In this document: piece by piece, positions 25,146-34,333 of the stretch
Position numbering within the stretch: position 1 is the first letter of the stretch
Layout: each line of letters opens with the position of its first letter
Assembly (NCBI GenBank): GCA_900314535.1
Contig: OMVT01000002.1
Span: forward strand, 1-64,000
From: an uncultured Olsenella sp.
GTDB lineage: Bacteria; Actinomycetota; Coriobacteriia; Coriobacteriales; Atopobiaceae
Length of the DNA: 64,000 nt
Direction of reading: 5' to 3'
Made by a program: the position numbers and the translations under genes
The notes under the pieces: model-generated
Database searches by the model: none
Told to the model about the DNA's origin: nothing
What the model saw: only the letters and a program-made list of their open reading frames with translations

Positions 25146-26225
25146 CTATGCCAGCCCGCCCAGGACCGCTATGGCACAGTAGAGCGCCAGAAGGACCACG
25201 ACGAGCTTCAGGTAGAGCTCCCGCTTCAGATAGATATAGGCAACCCACTCGCGCACAAGGGCATTGAGCGAGAAATAGAGCCGGACCCGAGAGCCTGCCC
25301 CATCGGCTGCAAATCCAAGGTTTCTCGAGATCAGCAGGGCCCGGAAGACATGGTAGTCATCCGTGACGATGAGGACGCGCCCTTCTGCCGTAAGGCCCTC
25401 CTTTGCGCGGATAGCCTCCGAAAAGCGGAGGTTCTCCTCGGTATTCGTCGAGCGGTCCTCGACGAGGATGGCCTCTTCTGGCACGCCTTGAGACAGCGCG
25501 AAATCCCGCATCGCACAGGACTCGGGCTGCACCTCGTCTGCACCCTGGCCGCCCGACATGATGAGCCGGGATTCGGGATGCGCCTTCCAGGAAGCGATGC
25601 CCTTCCTCACCCTGTTCGCCAGAAGCGGCGTCGGGGTCCCATCTTTCCTGAGAGCACAGCCCAAGACGATGACAGCATCGTAGCGCCGGCCCCTGTGGGG
25701 ACGCTGCGCGCAGAAGCCTGCCACCGTATAGAAAGCAAAGGCGGTGCCGAGGAGGCCTATGAGGATTGCCAGAAAGCCGAAGATGAAATCGAAGACATTG
25801 CCAAAAACCGGAACGTCGCCGAGAGCGCTCCGCACAAACGGCCAGATGGTCACATAGGCGACCATCGCGCATCCAAGGCCAAGCGAGAGCATGTTGTGGA
25901 AGCTTCTCCCCTCTCGCCGTATGAGCCGTATGCCTGTCGCTATGAGCGTCACGACGAGGGCGATCGGAAACATGAGGAGGAAGATGAAGAAGATAGCAAG
26001 GATTGCCAGAACGAGCGTCTGCACCCACGGGAAGACATCCCTGGGAAAGAGCGCAACGAGCAGGAGCGAGACCGCTATAGCTGCCGTGCCGGCTGCGACA
26101 AGGGCTGCGCATCCCAGCCAGACCGTACGCTCCTCGCCGAGACGGAGCCGCCAGAACCAGAGCTGTCCCAGACCGGCCATGACTGCCGTCAGAGCGACGA
26201 AGATCCCTTCGCCTGCAAGGTCCAC
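25146..26225 (-). CDS. YdcF/ElyC family membrane protein (DUF218)
   Basis: 359 aa. Five to six N-terminal membrane segments (residues about 1-165) precede a DUF218 domain (YDAVIVLGCALRKDG, LIMSGGQGADEV, EDRSTNTEENLRFS, VLIVTDDYHVFRALLISR), with a last membrane segment at the C-terminus. ElyC and SanA relatives act in envelope polymer metabolism; this protein probably acts at the membrane in cell-wall or glycan metabolism. GTG start at 26225 with AAAGG 9 nt upstream. It lies 44 nt downstream of the UvrA-like gene on the same strand. Confidence 0.88.
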   Translation of the reverse strand: MDLAGEGIFVALTAVMAGLGQLWFWRLRLGEERTVWLGCAALVAAGTAAIAVSLLLVALFPRDVFPWVQTLVLAILAIFFIFLLMFPIALVVTLIATGIRLIRREGRSFHNMLSLGLGCAMVAYVTIWPFVRSALGDVPVFGNVFDFIFGFLAILIGLLGTAFAFYTVAGFCAQRPHRGRRYDAVIVLGCALRKDGTPTPLLANRVRKGIASWKAHPESRLIMSGGQGADEVQPESCAMRDFALSQGVPEEAILVEDRSTNTEENLRFSEAIRAKEGLTAEGRVLIVTDDYHVFRALLISRNLGFAADGAGSRVRLYFSLNALVREWVAYIYLKRELYLKLVVVLLALYCAIAVLGGLA

Positions 26226-26269
26226 TGCCGCCGCCTTTCCCCTGCGCCTCTGGGCACAAGCATAGCATC

Positions 26270-28774
26270 TCAGAGATAGCGGCCCGTCACCGACGCCGGA
26301 CAGCTGCTGGCACCAGCCGGCACCCCTGCATAGACGATGCGGCCGCCTGCCTCGCCGCCTCCCGGTCCCATATCTATCATCCAGTCGGCATTCGCGATCA
26401 TATCGAGATCGTGCTCGATCACAAGCACCGTCGCCCCATGGTCGATGAGGGTCTGGAGCACCCCTTCGAGCACTTCCACATCATGGGGATGAAGGCCAAT
26501 CGTCGGCTCATCGAAGACGAAGAGCGCATCCTTCTGGTCGCGCTCCATCTCCCCGGCAAGCTTGAGCCTCTGCGCTTCGCCGCCCGAAAGGGCAGGCGTC
26601 GCCTCGCCGAGCGTGAGATAGCCAAGGCCCAGATCGTGGAGCACCTGGAGCTGGGCATGGACGCGCCTGAGCGAGGATATGGCTGCAAGTGCCTCGTCGA
26701 CCGTCATCTCCATGAGCTCGGGAAGCGCAAACGACTTCGGCTCTGTCCCTTTCTTCGCACGGGCGAAGCTGCGCCTTATCTGCCATGCTGCCTCGCCGAA
26801 CCTCCCGCCGCGGCAGGAAGGACAGGCAATCTCGACATCCGGCAGGAACTGCACATCGAGCGAAATCGTGCCGGTGCCATCGCAGACGGGACAGCGCAGC
26901 GACCCGGTATTGTATGAGAAGTCTCCCGCATGGAGACTGCGCTCCTTGGCAGAGGGAGCCTGTGCGAACGCACGTCTGAGCTCGTCCATCACGCCCGAAT
27001 AGGTGGCAACCGTCGAGCGGACATTCGCGCCGATCGGCGTCGAGTCGATCAGATGCACCCTGCGGATGCCGGCAGGAGCGATACTCCTCACCTGGGAGGG
27101 AAGCTTCTCTCCCTTCGAGAATGCTTCGAGTGCCGGCACGAGGCATTCGAGGACAAGCGTCGTCTTGCCGGAACCGGAGACGCCCGTGACGACCGTCAGC
27201 GCTCCCAGCGGCAGCTCCACATCGAGTGGATGCACGGTATGGAGCGCGTTCGTGGAAAGCCTGAGCGCACCGCGCGAGAAGATGTCTTCCGCCGAGCGGA
27301 CAGGCCGTATCCTTTTCGGCCTTTCCTGCAGCAGATAGGCAGCGATGCGGGAGTCGGGGCTTTCTGCCACTTCGGCAGGCGTGCCCTGGGCGATGATGCG
27401 GCCGCCCTCCTTGCCAGATCCTGGCCCCACTTCGATCAGATGCTGCGCATGCTCGAGCACATGGACATCGTGGTCCACGACGACGACCGAATTGCCATCT
27501 GCCAGAAGGTCGTCCATCACGCCGAGGAGCCCTTCGACATTTGCCGGATGCAGACCGATCGAAGGTTCGTCGAGGACGTAGAGGACGCCTGTCGTCCTGT
27601 TGCGCACCGAACGTGCAAGCTGCACGCGCTGGCGCTCTCCTGTCGAGAGCGTCGAGCCCGCGCGGTCAAGCGCAAGATAGCCAAGGCCGAGCTGCTGGAG
27701 ACGGGAGAGAGGCTCATCGAGCGTCGAGACGATGGATGAGCCTATCGCCTTCACCTCTTCGGGCAGGCTCGGCACGACCTTGGGCAGCCAGCAGGCAAGC
27801 TCATCCACCGTCTTGGCTGTCGCCTCAGCCAGATCGATGCCCAGGACCTGGGGGTTGCGTGCCTCATCGGAGAGGCGCGTTCCTTTGCAGGCCGGGCAGG
27901 GCTCCTCCTTCAGGAAGCGGGCAATGCGCTTGACCGCGCTTTCCGTCTTTGCCTTGGCAAGCGCATTCTCGACCGTAGCGACGGCGGAGTAGTAGGTGAA
28001 GTCAAGCTCTGTTGCCGTATTCGAGCTCTTCATATGCACGACGATATGGCGCTTCTCCTGAGGGCCATGGAAGACGATCTCGCGTTCCTTCGGCGTCAGC
28101 TCCGAGAATGGCACATCGGTACGCACGCCCATCTCGCGGCAGACATCCTTCATCAGGGACCACATGAGCGTGCCCCAGGGCGCGACCGCTCCCTCGTCGA
28201 TCGTCTTCGATTCGTCCGGCACGAGCGTGCTCTCGTCGACGACGCGCATCGTGCCGGTGCCGCCGCAGGCAGGGCAGGCACCATCGCTGTTGAAGGCAAG
28301 CTCTTCCGCGCCAAGCCCATAGAAGCTCTCGCCGCAGACCGGGCAGACGATCGGCTTCTCGAGCGCCACGTTCATCGACGGCGCGACCCTGTGTCCGTTC
28401 GGACACCTATAGGAGCCGACACGGGAAAACAGGAGCCTGAGCGAGTTCAGCGCTTCCGTCATCGTTCCGAAGGTCGACCTGATGCCTGGTACCGGTGGCC
28501 TCTGATGGAGTGCCAGCGCTGCCGGCACATAGCGCACCTCGTCGACGTCGGCCCTGGCTGCCTGCGTGAGGCGGCGCCTCGTATAGGTCGAGAGCGCCTC
28601 GAGATAGCGACGAGATCCTTCCGCGTAGAGGACACCGAGCGCAAGCGAGCTCTTGCCGGAGCCCGAGACGCCGGCGATACCGACGATCTCGTGGAGCGGC
28701 ACACGCACATCGACCGACTTCAGGTTGTGGACCCTCGCGCCTTTGACTTCTATCGCTTCAGGGATGTTCTGCAT
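26270..28774 (-). CDS. UvrA-like ABC ATPase (class II, UvrA2/DrrC type)
   Basis: 834 aa, about 100 shorter than canonical UvrA. Two ABC ATPase modules: Walker A GVSGSGKSSL and GVSGSGKTTL; signatures LSTGERQRV and LSGGEAQRL; zinc-finger cysteine sets CPVCG/CPACG/CPACK and CPVCDGTG/CPSCRGG. The sequence between the first Walker A and the first zinc set is short, consistent with loss of the UvrB-binding domain, which defines class II. Such proteins (DrrC, UvrA2) protect against DNA-binding drugs. GGAGG lies 5 nt before the ATG. An MFS efflux gene precedes it by 65 nt, likely the same operon. Confidence 0.9.
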   Translation of the reverse strand: MQNIPEAIEVKGARVHNLKSVDVRVPLHEIVGIAGVSGSGKSSLALGVLYAEGSRRYLEALSTYTRRRLTQAARADVDEVRYVPAALALHQRPPVPGIRSTFGTMTEALNSLRLLFSRVGSYRCPNGHRVAPSMNVALEKPIVCPVCGESFYGLGAEELAFNSDGACPACGGTGTMRVVDESTLVPDESKTIDEGAVAPWGTLMWSLMKDVCREMGVRTDVPFSELTPKEREIVFHGPQEKRHIVVHMKSSNTATELDFTYYSAVATVENALAKAKTESAVKRIARFLKEEPCPACKGTRLSDEARNPQVLGIDLAEATAKTVDELACWLPKVVPSLPEEVKAIGSSIVSTLDEPLSRLQQLGLGYLALDRAGSTLSTGERQRVQLARSVRNRTTGVLYVLDEPSIGLHPANVEGLLGVMDDLLADGNSVVVVDHDVHVLEHAQHLIEVGPGSGKEGGRIIAQGTPAEVAESPDSRIAAYLLQERPKRIRPVRSAEDIFSRGALRLSTNALHTVHPLDVELPLGALTVVTGVSGSGKTTLVLECLVPALEAFSKGEKLPSQVRSIAPAGIRRVHLIDSTPIGANVRSTVATYSGVMDELRRAFAQAPSAKERSLHAGDFSYNTGSLRCPVCDGTGTISLDVQFLPDVEIACPSCRGGRFGEAAWQIRRSFARAKKGTEPKSFALPELMEMTVDEALAAISSLRRVHAQLQVLHDLGLGYLTLGEATPALSGGEAQRLKLAGEMERDQKDALFVFDEPTIGLHPHDVEVLEGVLQTLIDHGATVLVIEHDLDMIANADWMIDMGPGGGEAGGRIVYAGVPAGASSCPASVTGRYL

Positions 28775-28839
28775 GCATGCCTCCAGGACTCTTCAGGTCC
28801 TCTTAGGGTATCTCGCATATATGATGCAGGACAAGCCTT

Positions 28840-30078
28840 CTACTCGTCCCAGGCCCTGATCTCTGCCGTATGGGGATAGCGGCGCAGGACCGCCTGCCAG
28901 CCAAGAGCAGCACAGATCATGCTGACGAGAATTGTCCAGGCAAGAGATGACACATAGTCCGTGCCGAGAGCGCCGACAAGAAGCATGCCGCAAGACCCAT
29001 GGACCGTGCTTGTGAAGTTGATGGCAGAAGCCGTCGTGCCGCCGGCATCGCGGAACTTGGACAGCAGGATATTTGTCGAGAGCGGACGCAGGCTCGCCTC
29101 CACGATTGCAAAGACAGCAAAGGCGGCGCAGAAGAGCCAGGGTGCAAGATGGCCAAAGACGAGAAGAGCCGCCCCTGCCGCCACAGCCACGCCGATCTCT
29201 GCTGTGATGAAGGTCCTGGCCTGCATATGGCGGGAAGCAAGCTCCCAGGCAAAGGGGCCAAGCACGGTCACAAGGGCAGCGATTGCATAGTACATGCCAT
29301 AGCCAAGCTCAGAGAGCCCGAAGTAGGACTCATAGACGAAGGAGGCCACCGACACATAGGCCATGAAGCCGAGGTTTGGAAGCGTGAACACGAGAAGAGG
29401 CAGCGTGAAGGCAGGAACCTTGAGGACAGCAGCGAACTGCCGCACCGTCTCCCCTTTCTCGCTCGAGACATAACGCTCGGACACAGGAAGCGATTCCTCG
29501 AAGGCACATGCCAGGACGGACAGGAACACGCCCGACGCCGTCAGAATCCAGAATGTAGCCCGCCAGTCGAGGGCCATAACGACCCAGGCGCCGACAAGGG
29601 GTGCCACGACAGGACCCAGGATGAACATGAGCTGGATGAAGGAGATGGCAAGCTGGCGTCTCTGCTCCGTGAAGGCATCCTTCACGATCGCGTTTGTCAT
29701 TGCATCGGCAGCTCCCGCCCCAAGCGACTGGACGATGCGCGCCACAATCAGCACCTCGATCGAAGGAGCGAGGGCACAGGCAAGAGATCCGGCCACATAG
29801 AATGCCAGCCCGCTCAGAAGGACCGGACGCCTGCCGCGCCTGTCAGAGAGCGGACCGAAGATCAGGAGCCCCACTGCGAAGAAGAAGTTGTAGCCCACCA
29901 GCGTCAGGTTCACCATCGCCGTGGTCGTGAAGAGACGTTCTGCCATATGGGGAACGGCAGGCGTATACATGTCGAGGGAGAGCGGCATGAGCATCGAGGT
30001 GCCGACGAGCAGGACCATGAGGCCCAACGTGCCGAGATGCTCCTGCGGGCGTGCCAGCCAGCTGCCTTGCGTCTCCAT
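28840..30078 (-). CDS. MFS transporter, Bcr/CflA drug-efflux type
   Basis: 412 aa, twelve predicted membrane segments. MFS signature GPLSDRRGRRPVLL in loop 2-3; DHA1-type start MPLSLDMYTPAVPHMAERL; RIVQSLGAGAADAM in helix 4. Proton-driven export of drugs or dipeptides is typical for Bcr/CflA. ATG at 30078 with AGGA about 6 nt upstream. Followed by the UvrA2-like gene in the same direction, a pairing that suggests combined export and DNA protection against a DNA-damaging compound. Confidence 0.9.
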   Translation of the reverse strand: METQGSWLARPQEHLGTLGLMVLLVGTSMLMPLSLDMYTPAVPHMAERLFTTTAMVNLTLVGYNFFFAVGLLIFGPLSDRRGRRPVLLSGLAFYVAGSLACALAPSIEVLIVARIVQSLGAGAADAMTNAIVKDAFTEQRRQLAISFIQLMFILGPVVAPLVGAWVVMALDWRATFWILTASGVFLSVLACAFEESLPVSERYVSSEKGETVRQFAAVLKVPAFTLPLLVFTLPNLGFMAYVSVASFVYESYFGLSELGYGMYYAIAALVTVLGPFAWELASRHMQARTFITAEIGVAVAAGAALLVFGHLAPWLFCAAFAVFAIVEASLRPLSTNILLSKFRDAGGTTASAINFTSTVHGSCGMLLVGALGTDYVSSLAWTILVSMICAALGWQAVLRRYPHTAEIRAWDE

Positions 30079-30791
30079 AAGCCATCCTGTCGAAGTAGGG
30101 GCATCTGCCCATAAGGCAGGTTCCACGTATATGCAGTGCCGTCTATGGTAGCAGGTACAGCACAGAGGGCAGCCTCGCCCAGAAACCTGCCTGCTTCATG
30201 CCGCGCAGCGGACAGGCGTGCCTGCTCGGACCAAGGCCTTGCTCCGAGCAGGCACCATCTATCTTCTGCATTCAATGTCCCACAACGCTGCATCGCATGG
30301 GCATTCCGTCAGCACCTGCAGCCTGCGCGCTGAAAGCGCTCCAGAACGCTCCTGAAAGGCACTTCCTTCAAAGCATGCGCCACACTGCCGGACCTGGCCA
30401 GGACCAGAGCCTCGGCACAGCGCTCTTTTCCGTCGGTGCCCGCCGGACAGGATGAGAGGCACCATAGCCAAGACAGCCACACCAGCCGCTTGTGGTCCAT
30501 CGACGAGGCTCGACGCCTTTGGGGCCAGTCACGCATGCATGCGCAGCATGAGAGATGCTGTCATCCAGCTTCCTGTCAGCAAGATCCTCCGTATTTGGTG
30601 CCTTCCTGTTTGTCTGGATTCTCTGGAAGATGCAGGATCGTCGGCACAGGCACAAGCTTGCGCCAGGATTCGCGCCCGCGCGGACATGCAGAGCTTCTGC
30701 ATTGGATTGCAAAACGAAACGCAGGGGATACCGCACGGCCGCAGATTTCGCCTACACTGGTGCAGGACGGCGGAAGAGAAGGAGCGAGGCC
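30079..30791. other. Gene-free interval of about 700 bases
   Basis: No credible gene. It contains a perfect 13-bp hairpin (30218-30255, listed separately), the 12-bp palindrome CGCATGCATGCG near 30531 and AGCAT-GAGAG-ATGCT just after it. It has no RNase P, tmRNA or SRP RNA signature that I can recognise, and no tRNA. Confidence 0.5.
30218..30255. repeat. Perfect 13-bp inverted repeat in a gene-free interval
   Basis: GTGCCTGCTCGGA and TCCGAGCAGGCAC flank a 12-nt loop. It is not followed by a uridine tract on either strand. It lies 140 nt upstream of the MFS gene start and may be a leader structure, a small-RNA element or a weak terminator. Confidence 0.6.
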
Positions 30792-31361
30792 ATGCTCAGG
30801 CTCATGATCGGATCGGACATCCACCGGAAGCTCGACCATCTCAAAGAGGCACTGGACAATGCCAGGTCCGAAGGCGCGCTCGATGCCATCCTCCTCGCAG
30901 GCGACTTCGAGGCAGCGCAGGAAGATATCGACCGCCTGGACATCCCCGAGCCTCTCTATCTCGTCCACGGAAACAACGATGCGCTGCTTGCGCCATCAGA
31001 TCCTGCCGACGAGCTTGTAATCGATATCGAAGACGACAGGATCTCAGGCGTCCATGCAGCTGGCTACACAGACCCGCTGCCGCCACGTCCTGCATCCTCT
31101 GCCCACCGCATCCTCATGACCCACGGCCATAGGTACCACGCGCCGCGGCTTCTGGCCCTGCGCGCCCGGGCCCTTGAGGCGGGAGCCGACATCGTGGTAT
31201 ATGGGCATACACACCGCTATCAGGAAGATGCCGGAGAGCCAGGAGATGCCCTCGTCCTCAATCCTGGCACCCTCATGCCGGCACCAGGCTCGGGGCGCTG
31301 CACCTACATGATCCTCGAGATTGCAGGCAGCAAGGTCCGTCCCCTCAGGCACGAGCTCTGA
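30792..31361 (+). CDS. Metallophosphoesterase, YfcE type
   Basis: 189 aa. All five metal-binding blocks of the calcineurin-like YfcE/MJ0936 family are visible: IGSDIHRK, LAGDFE, VHGNNDA, MTHGHRYH and YGHTHRYQ. YfcE proteins hydrolyse phosphodiesters in vitro; the cellular substrate is unknown. ATG at 30792 with AAGGAG at 7 nt; the open extension back to 30555 has no supporting signal. Stands alone. Confidence 0.88.
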   Translation: MLRLMIGSDIHRKLDHLKEALDNARSEGALDAILLAGDFEAAQEDIDRLDIPEPLYLVHGNNDALLAPSDPADELVIDIEDDRISGVHAAGYTDPLPPRPASSAHRILMTHGHRYHAPRLLALRARALEAGADIVVYGHTHRYQEDAGEPGDALVLNPGTLMPAPGSGRCTYMILEIAGSKVRPLRHEL

Positions 31362-31674
31362 ACCTCGAAGCGATGCATGCAGCTCCGATGAGGAGGGGCT
31401 GCCCGCTGCACCCTGTCTGCATCATGCAGACAGGCCCAACCCTTCATATCCTCGTGCATGGTACTCAAAAGATGTTTGGCTTGTCTTGAGGGCATGGCGT
31501 CAAGACAGGGTGCCCCACGCCCCGGCCTGGAATCTGGACCTTGCTGCATAGCATCGCTTGCTTCCACCCGCTCGGTGGGTGGCTTTCTGTGCCGCACTGC
31601 GCCTGCACAGGCTGAAGCTTTTGGCAAACGGGGCGCAGTTTACGGCGCCAGCCCCTCCTTGGGTCCTGCGAGCC
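31362..31674. other. Interval with three hairpins, no gene seen
   Basis: About 310 bases. Besides the terminator at 31412-31434 it holds TGTCTTGA/TCAAGACA (31482-31489 with 31500-31507) and CCACCC/GGGTGG followed by CTTTCTG (31564-31582). The density of stems may simply reflect convergent terminators; a small RNA is possible but has no supporting promoter that I can identify. Confidence 0.4.
31412..31434 (+). terminator. Hairpin after the YfcE-like gene
   Basis: Perfect 11-bp stem CCTGTCTGCAT / ATGCAGACAGG around a single base, about 50 nt after the stop codon. No uridine run follows. Confidence 0.55.
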
Positions 31675-32130
31675 TCATGCCTTTTCGAGAAGGCGTGCCA
31701 CGGTATCCATCGCTGAGGCCAGCTCCTCGCGCTCGGATGGGATCAGATGTCCGAGCAGACGACGCACCTCTTGGGAACCCTCTTCGATGTGTGCTTCCAC
31801 ATAGGCCCTGCCGGCATCGGTCAGGCAGACCTTGCGGCAGCGGCTGTCCTCATCGTCTGGCACCTGCCTCGCGAAGCCACGCCCCTCGAGCCGCGCTGCA
31901 ATCTTCGATGCATGCTGCTTCGTGATCCTGAGGGCTGCTGCGAGCTCCTGCTGGCGGAGCTTCCCTGCCTGGTAGAGCTCTTCCAGGGCTTCGACCTGGG
32001 CAGGCCCAAGATCGCCCCGGTAGGTATCGCGGTAGGGCGCCATAACCTTCTGCTCGAAGACAGCGCGCATGCGCCAGGCCGGCTCCAGGGCATGGTCCTT
32101 CCAGGATGCGGACAGCTCCTCTTCTGCCAT
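31675..32130 (-). CDS. MarR family transcriptional regulator
   Basis: 151 aa. Winged helix with QQELAAALRITKQHASKIAARLEGRGFARQVPDDEDSRCRKVCLTDAG, the recognition helix and wing of MarR proteins, plus helical dimer regions at both ends. It begins 3 nt after the SDR stop codon, so the two genes form one operon. Two near-identical palindromes in the operon promoter (separate entry) are its likely operators. Ligand unknown. Confidence 0.9.
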   Translation of the reverse strand: MAEEELSASWKDHALEPAWRMRAVFEQKVMAPYRDTYRGDLGPAQVEALEELYQAGKLRQQELAAALRITKQHASKIAARLEGRGFARQVPDDEDSRCRKVCLTDAGRAYVEAHIEEGSQEVRRLLGHLIPSEREELASAMDTVARLLEKA

Positions 32131-32133
32131 ACG

Positions 32134-32934
32134 CTACCAGGTCCTCGAGCCCATGGCACGGAACTGGGCCACTGTCGAGGCATGGGAGTTCATGCCGCCA
32201 TCCACATTGATGATCTGCCCGGTGACATAGGCGCTCTCGTCGGAGGCGAAGAAGAGGCATGCCTGCGCGATATCGTCCGGGCAGCCATAGCGGTTGACCT
32301 CGATGTTCGAGAGGAAGATGTCCTTGAGCTGCTGCGGCACATGGGCCTCGTTCTGCGGCGTCACGATGAGCCCGGGACGCACGCAGTTGCAGCGGATGTT
32401 CTCCTTGCCATACTGGAGCGCGACCGACGAGGTCAGCATATCGACCGCAGCCTTGCTGCAGGCATAGGCTGTCGAGCCCAGATCCCCTGCAACCGATGCC
32501 ATCGATCCGATGTTCACGATCGATCCCGCCTTCTTCTCGCGCATGTAGGGCAAGACCGCCTTGATTGCATAGAAGGTGCCGCGCACGCCGGAGGCAAACA
32601 TGGCATCCCAGTCCTCGAGCGAAATCTCGTCCACCCGGCCATCGGCCAGACCCACACCGGCAGCATTGTTGATGAGGATATCGATGCGGCCATATTCCTG
32701 AGCAGTATCTGCCATCAGCGCATCGACCGTCGCCAGATCGTTCAGGTCCATGCGATGGAAGCTGGCGCTTCCGCATGCCTCATGGATGGCCTCCACGACC
32801 TCCTGCCCCCGCGCCTCGCGCCTGCCGCATACGACCACATGGGCGCCTTCCTTGGCAAATGCTTCGGCGATGCCGATGCCGATGCCGCTTGTCGAACCGG
32901 TCACGATTGCAATCTTGCCTTCAAGCCTCTTCAT
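32134..32934 (-). CDS. SDR family NAD(P)-dependent oxidoreductase
   Basis: 266 aa, classical short-chain dehydrogenase. Cofactor motif TGSTSGIGIG (residues 12-21), NNAAG near 90, catalytic Ser in NIGSMAS, Y-x3-K in YACSK, and the C-terminal SDESAYVTGQIINVDGGM. Arg-rich VVVCGRRE after beta 2 suggests NADP preference. GGAGG lies 5 nt before the ATG. First gene of an SDR-MarR operon with visible operators, so it is probably an inducible detoxification or hydroxysteroid/sugar dehydrogenase; the substrate is not evident. Confidence 0.92.
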   Translation of the reverse strand: MKRLEGKIAIVTGSTSGIGIGIAEAFAKEGAHVVVCGRREARGQEVVEAIHEACGSASFHRMDLNDLATVDALMADTAQEYGRIDILINNAAGVGLADGRVDEISLEDWDAMFASGVRGTFYAIKAVLPYMREKKAGSIVNIGSMASVAGDLGSTAYACSKAAVDMLTSSVALQYGKENIRCNCVRPGLIVTPQNEAHVPQQLKDIFLSNIEVNRYGCPDDIAQACLFFASDESAYVTGQIINVDGGMNSHASTVAQFRAMGSRTW

Positions 32935-32960
32935 GCAGACCTCCCATACAGCAACCTATT

Positions 32961-33005
32961 GTCATATCTATATGACCTTTAAGGAGATAGTAACATAGAT
33001 ATGAC
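32961..33005. promoter_or_regulatory. Twin MarR-type operators before the SDR-marR operon
   Basis: GTCATATCTATATGAC (32961-32976) is a perfect 7-bp dyad around CT. At 32990-33005 lies GTAACATAGATATGAC, which matches the complement of the first site at 14 of 16 positions. The two centres are 29 bp apart. They lie 27-70 bp upstream of the SDR start, where a repressor would block the promoter, and MarR proteins bind 16-18 bp palindromes of this kind. Confidence 0.75.
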
Positions 33006-33181
33006 CAAAGGGTCAGGAAATCCTGCCTCCATGGTTCCGCCATGAGCCAAAGCTACTCCCCTGGCAGCAAGGCCCTCTGTCCATCCCTGGCAGGCAAGCC
33101 TTGCGGCCAGCCTGGCACAGAACAATGTGGCAGCAGGGCCATGCCGGTCGCCAGGATCTGGATGGCAGCAGGCATCAAGAG

Positions 33182-33210
33182 CGCCTGCATGCCTTCACAG
33201 CATGCAGGCG
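33182..33210 (-). terminator. Hairpin after the nucleoside hydrolase gene
   Basis: Perfect 11-bp stem CGCCTGCATGC / GCATGCAGGCG with a 7-nt loop, 31 nt beyond the stop codon. On the minus strand CTCTTGAT follows. Confidence 0.65.
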
Positions 33211-33240
33211 GGTCCGCAGCCTCGCTTCTGTCTCTCTTGA

Positions 33241-34191
33241 TCAGGCAGCTGCAAGAAGCTTCGTGATGCGCTCCATGAACTGGGCAAGGAAGCGCTCGGT
33301 ATCGACAGCGACAGCCACCTTCATGGTCTTCTTCGCATCGTTCAGCCTGGTCTCGTCGCCGATCGTGCGGCCCCTGGTCGCCCCTTCGGTGTCCACCTTC
33401 ATGTTGATGGGAAGGCAGCCCACAAGCGAAGGATCGATGGCAACTGCTGCTGCCAAAGGATCGTGCAGGCCGCATCCTCCAAGATAGGGAGCGGTCTTGG
33501 CATAGGCGCCGATATAGTAGTCGACGATATCGGCGTAGGCATTTCCCGCCTTCGTCCCGAGCGCACGCCACTGCCCTGTCTCCTGCTTTGTGAGAAGCGT
33601 CTGGAGCGTGACATCGAGTCCCACCATCAAGACATCGGCGCCAGAGCGGAACACCTCGTCGGCAGCTTCGGGATCCTGGCTGATATTGGCTTCTGTCCAG
33701 GCGTTCACGTTGCCAGGCACCGTGAGCGCGCCTCCCATCATCACCACGTGCAGGCATGCTGAAAGCGAGGGGTCCTTCCTGAGCGCAGCAGCCAGATTGG
33801 TAAGCGCACCGGTCGGCACATAGACAAGATCGTCTCCCAGACGATGCGCTGCCTCGATCAGGAAATCGACTGCAGGCGTCTTTTCGGCAGCACGCCGGGA
33901 AGCAGGCACTTCGACCCCGCCGATGCCATTTCTCCCGTGGATGAAGGCAGAGGCCTCGCTCACGGAGAAGCCCTCCTGTGCCAGTGCATGGGTCTTGCCC
34001 GGAAAGACCGGGACCTCGGGATGGCCCAGAAGCTCGGTCAGGGCAAGGCTGTTGGCAAGGCCCTGCTCCATCAGGACATTGCCGTAGGTGCCGGTGATGC
34101 CGATGAGCTCGGCGTCAGGGCTTCCGAGCACATAGGCGATTGCGAGGGCATCATCGATGCCGGTATCGAGGTCGAGGATGATCTTCTTCAT
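33241..34191 (-). CDS. Nucleoside hydrolase (inosine-uridine preferring type)
   Basis: 316 aa. The N-terminal calcium-binding signature DLDTGIDDALAIAYVL is intact, followed by GITGTYGN, a TGALTNLAAAL motif, MMGGAL...NVNAWTEANISQDPEAADEVF and the late histidine in GCGLHDPLAAAVAIDP. These are the active-site elements of the ribonucleoside hydrolase family, which splits nucleosides into base and ribose for salvage. ATG at 34191 with AGAGG at 7 nt. Stands alone, with the metallophosphoesterase gene divergent. Confidence 0.93.
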   Translation of the reverse strand: MKKIILDLDTGIDDALAIAYVLGSPDAELIGITGTYGNVLMEQGLANSLALTELLGHPEVPVFPGKTHALAQEGFSVSEASAFIHGRNGIGGVEVPASRRAAEKTPAVDFLIEAAHRLGDDLVYVPTGALTNLAAALRKDPSLSACLHVVMMGGALTVPGNVNAWTEANISQDPEAADEVFRSGADVLMVGLDVTLQTLLTKQETGQWRALGTKAGNAYADIVDYYIGAYAKTAPYLGGCGLHDPLAAAVAIDPSLVGCLPINMKVDTEGATRGRTIGDETRLNDAKKTMKVAVAVDTERFLAQFMERITKLLAAA

Positions 34192-34333
34192 AGCAAGCCT
34201 CTCATGTCTTTCCGCCATCTGGGAAGCCTCGAAACCATCAGGGACTTCCTGCGTCTGTTCAGCATATAGAGTATAGCCAGGAACAGATATCCGCCAGATT
34301 GCCGCCGCCTGACGGATCGGAGAGGAGAGCTAC

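Noticed and set aside
28999-30114. 371-codon open frame antisense to the MFS gene
   Set aside because: Same effect: the charged complement of membrane-protein codons; no ribosome-binding site.
30079-30791. Housekeeping RNA (RNase P, tmRNA or SRP RNA) in the gene-free interval
   Set aside because: None of the conserved core sequences could be found on either strand.
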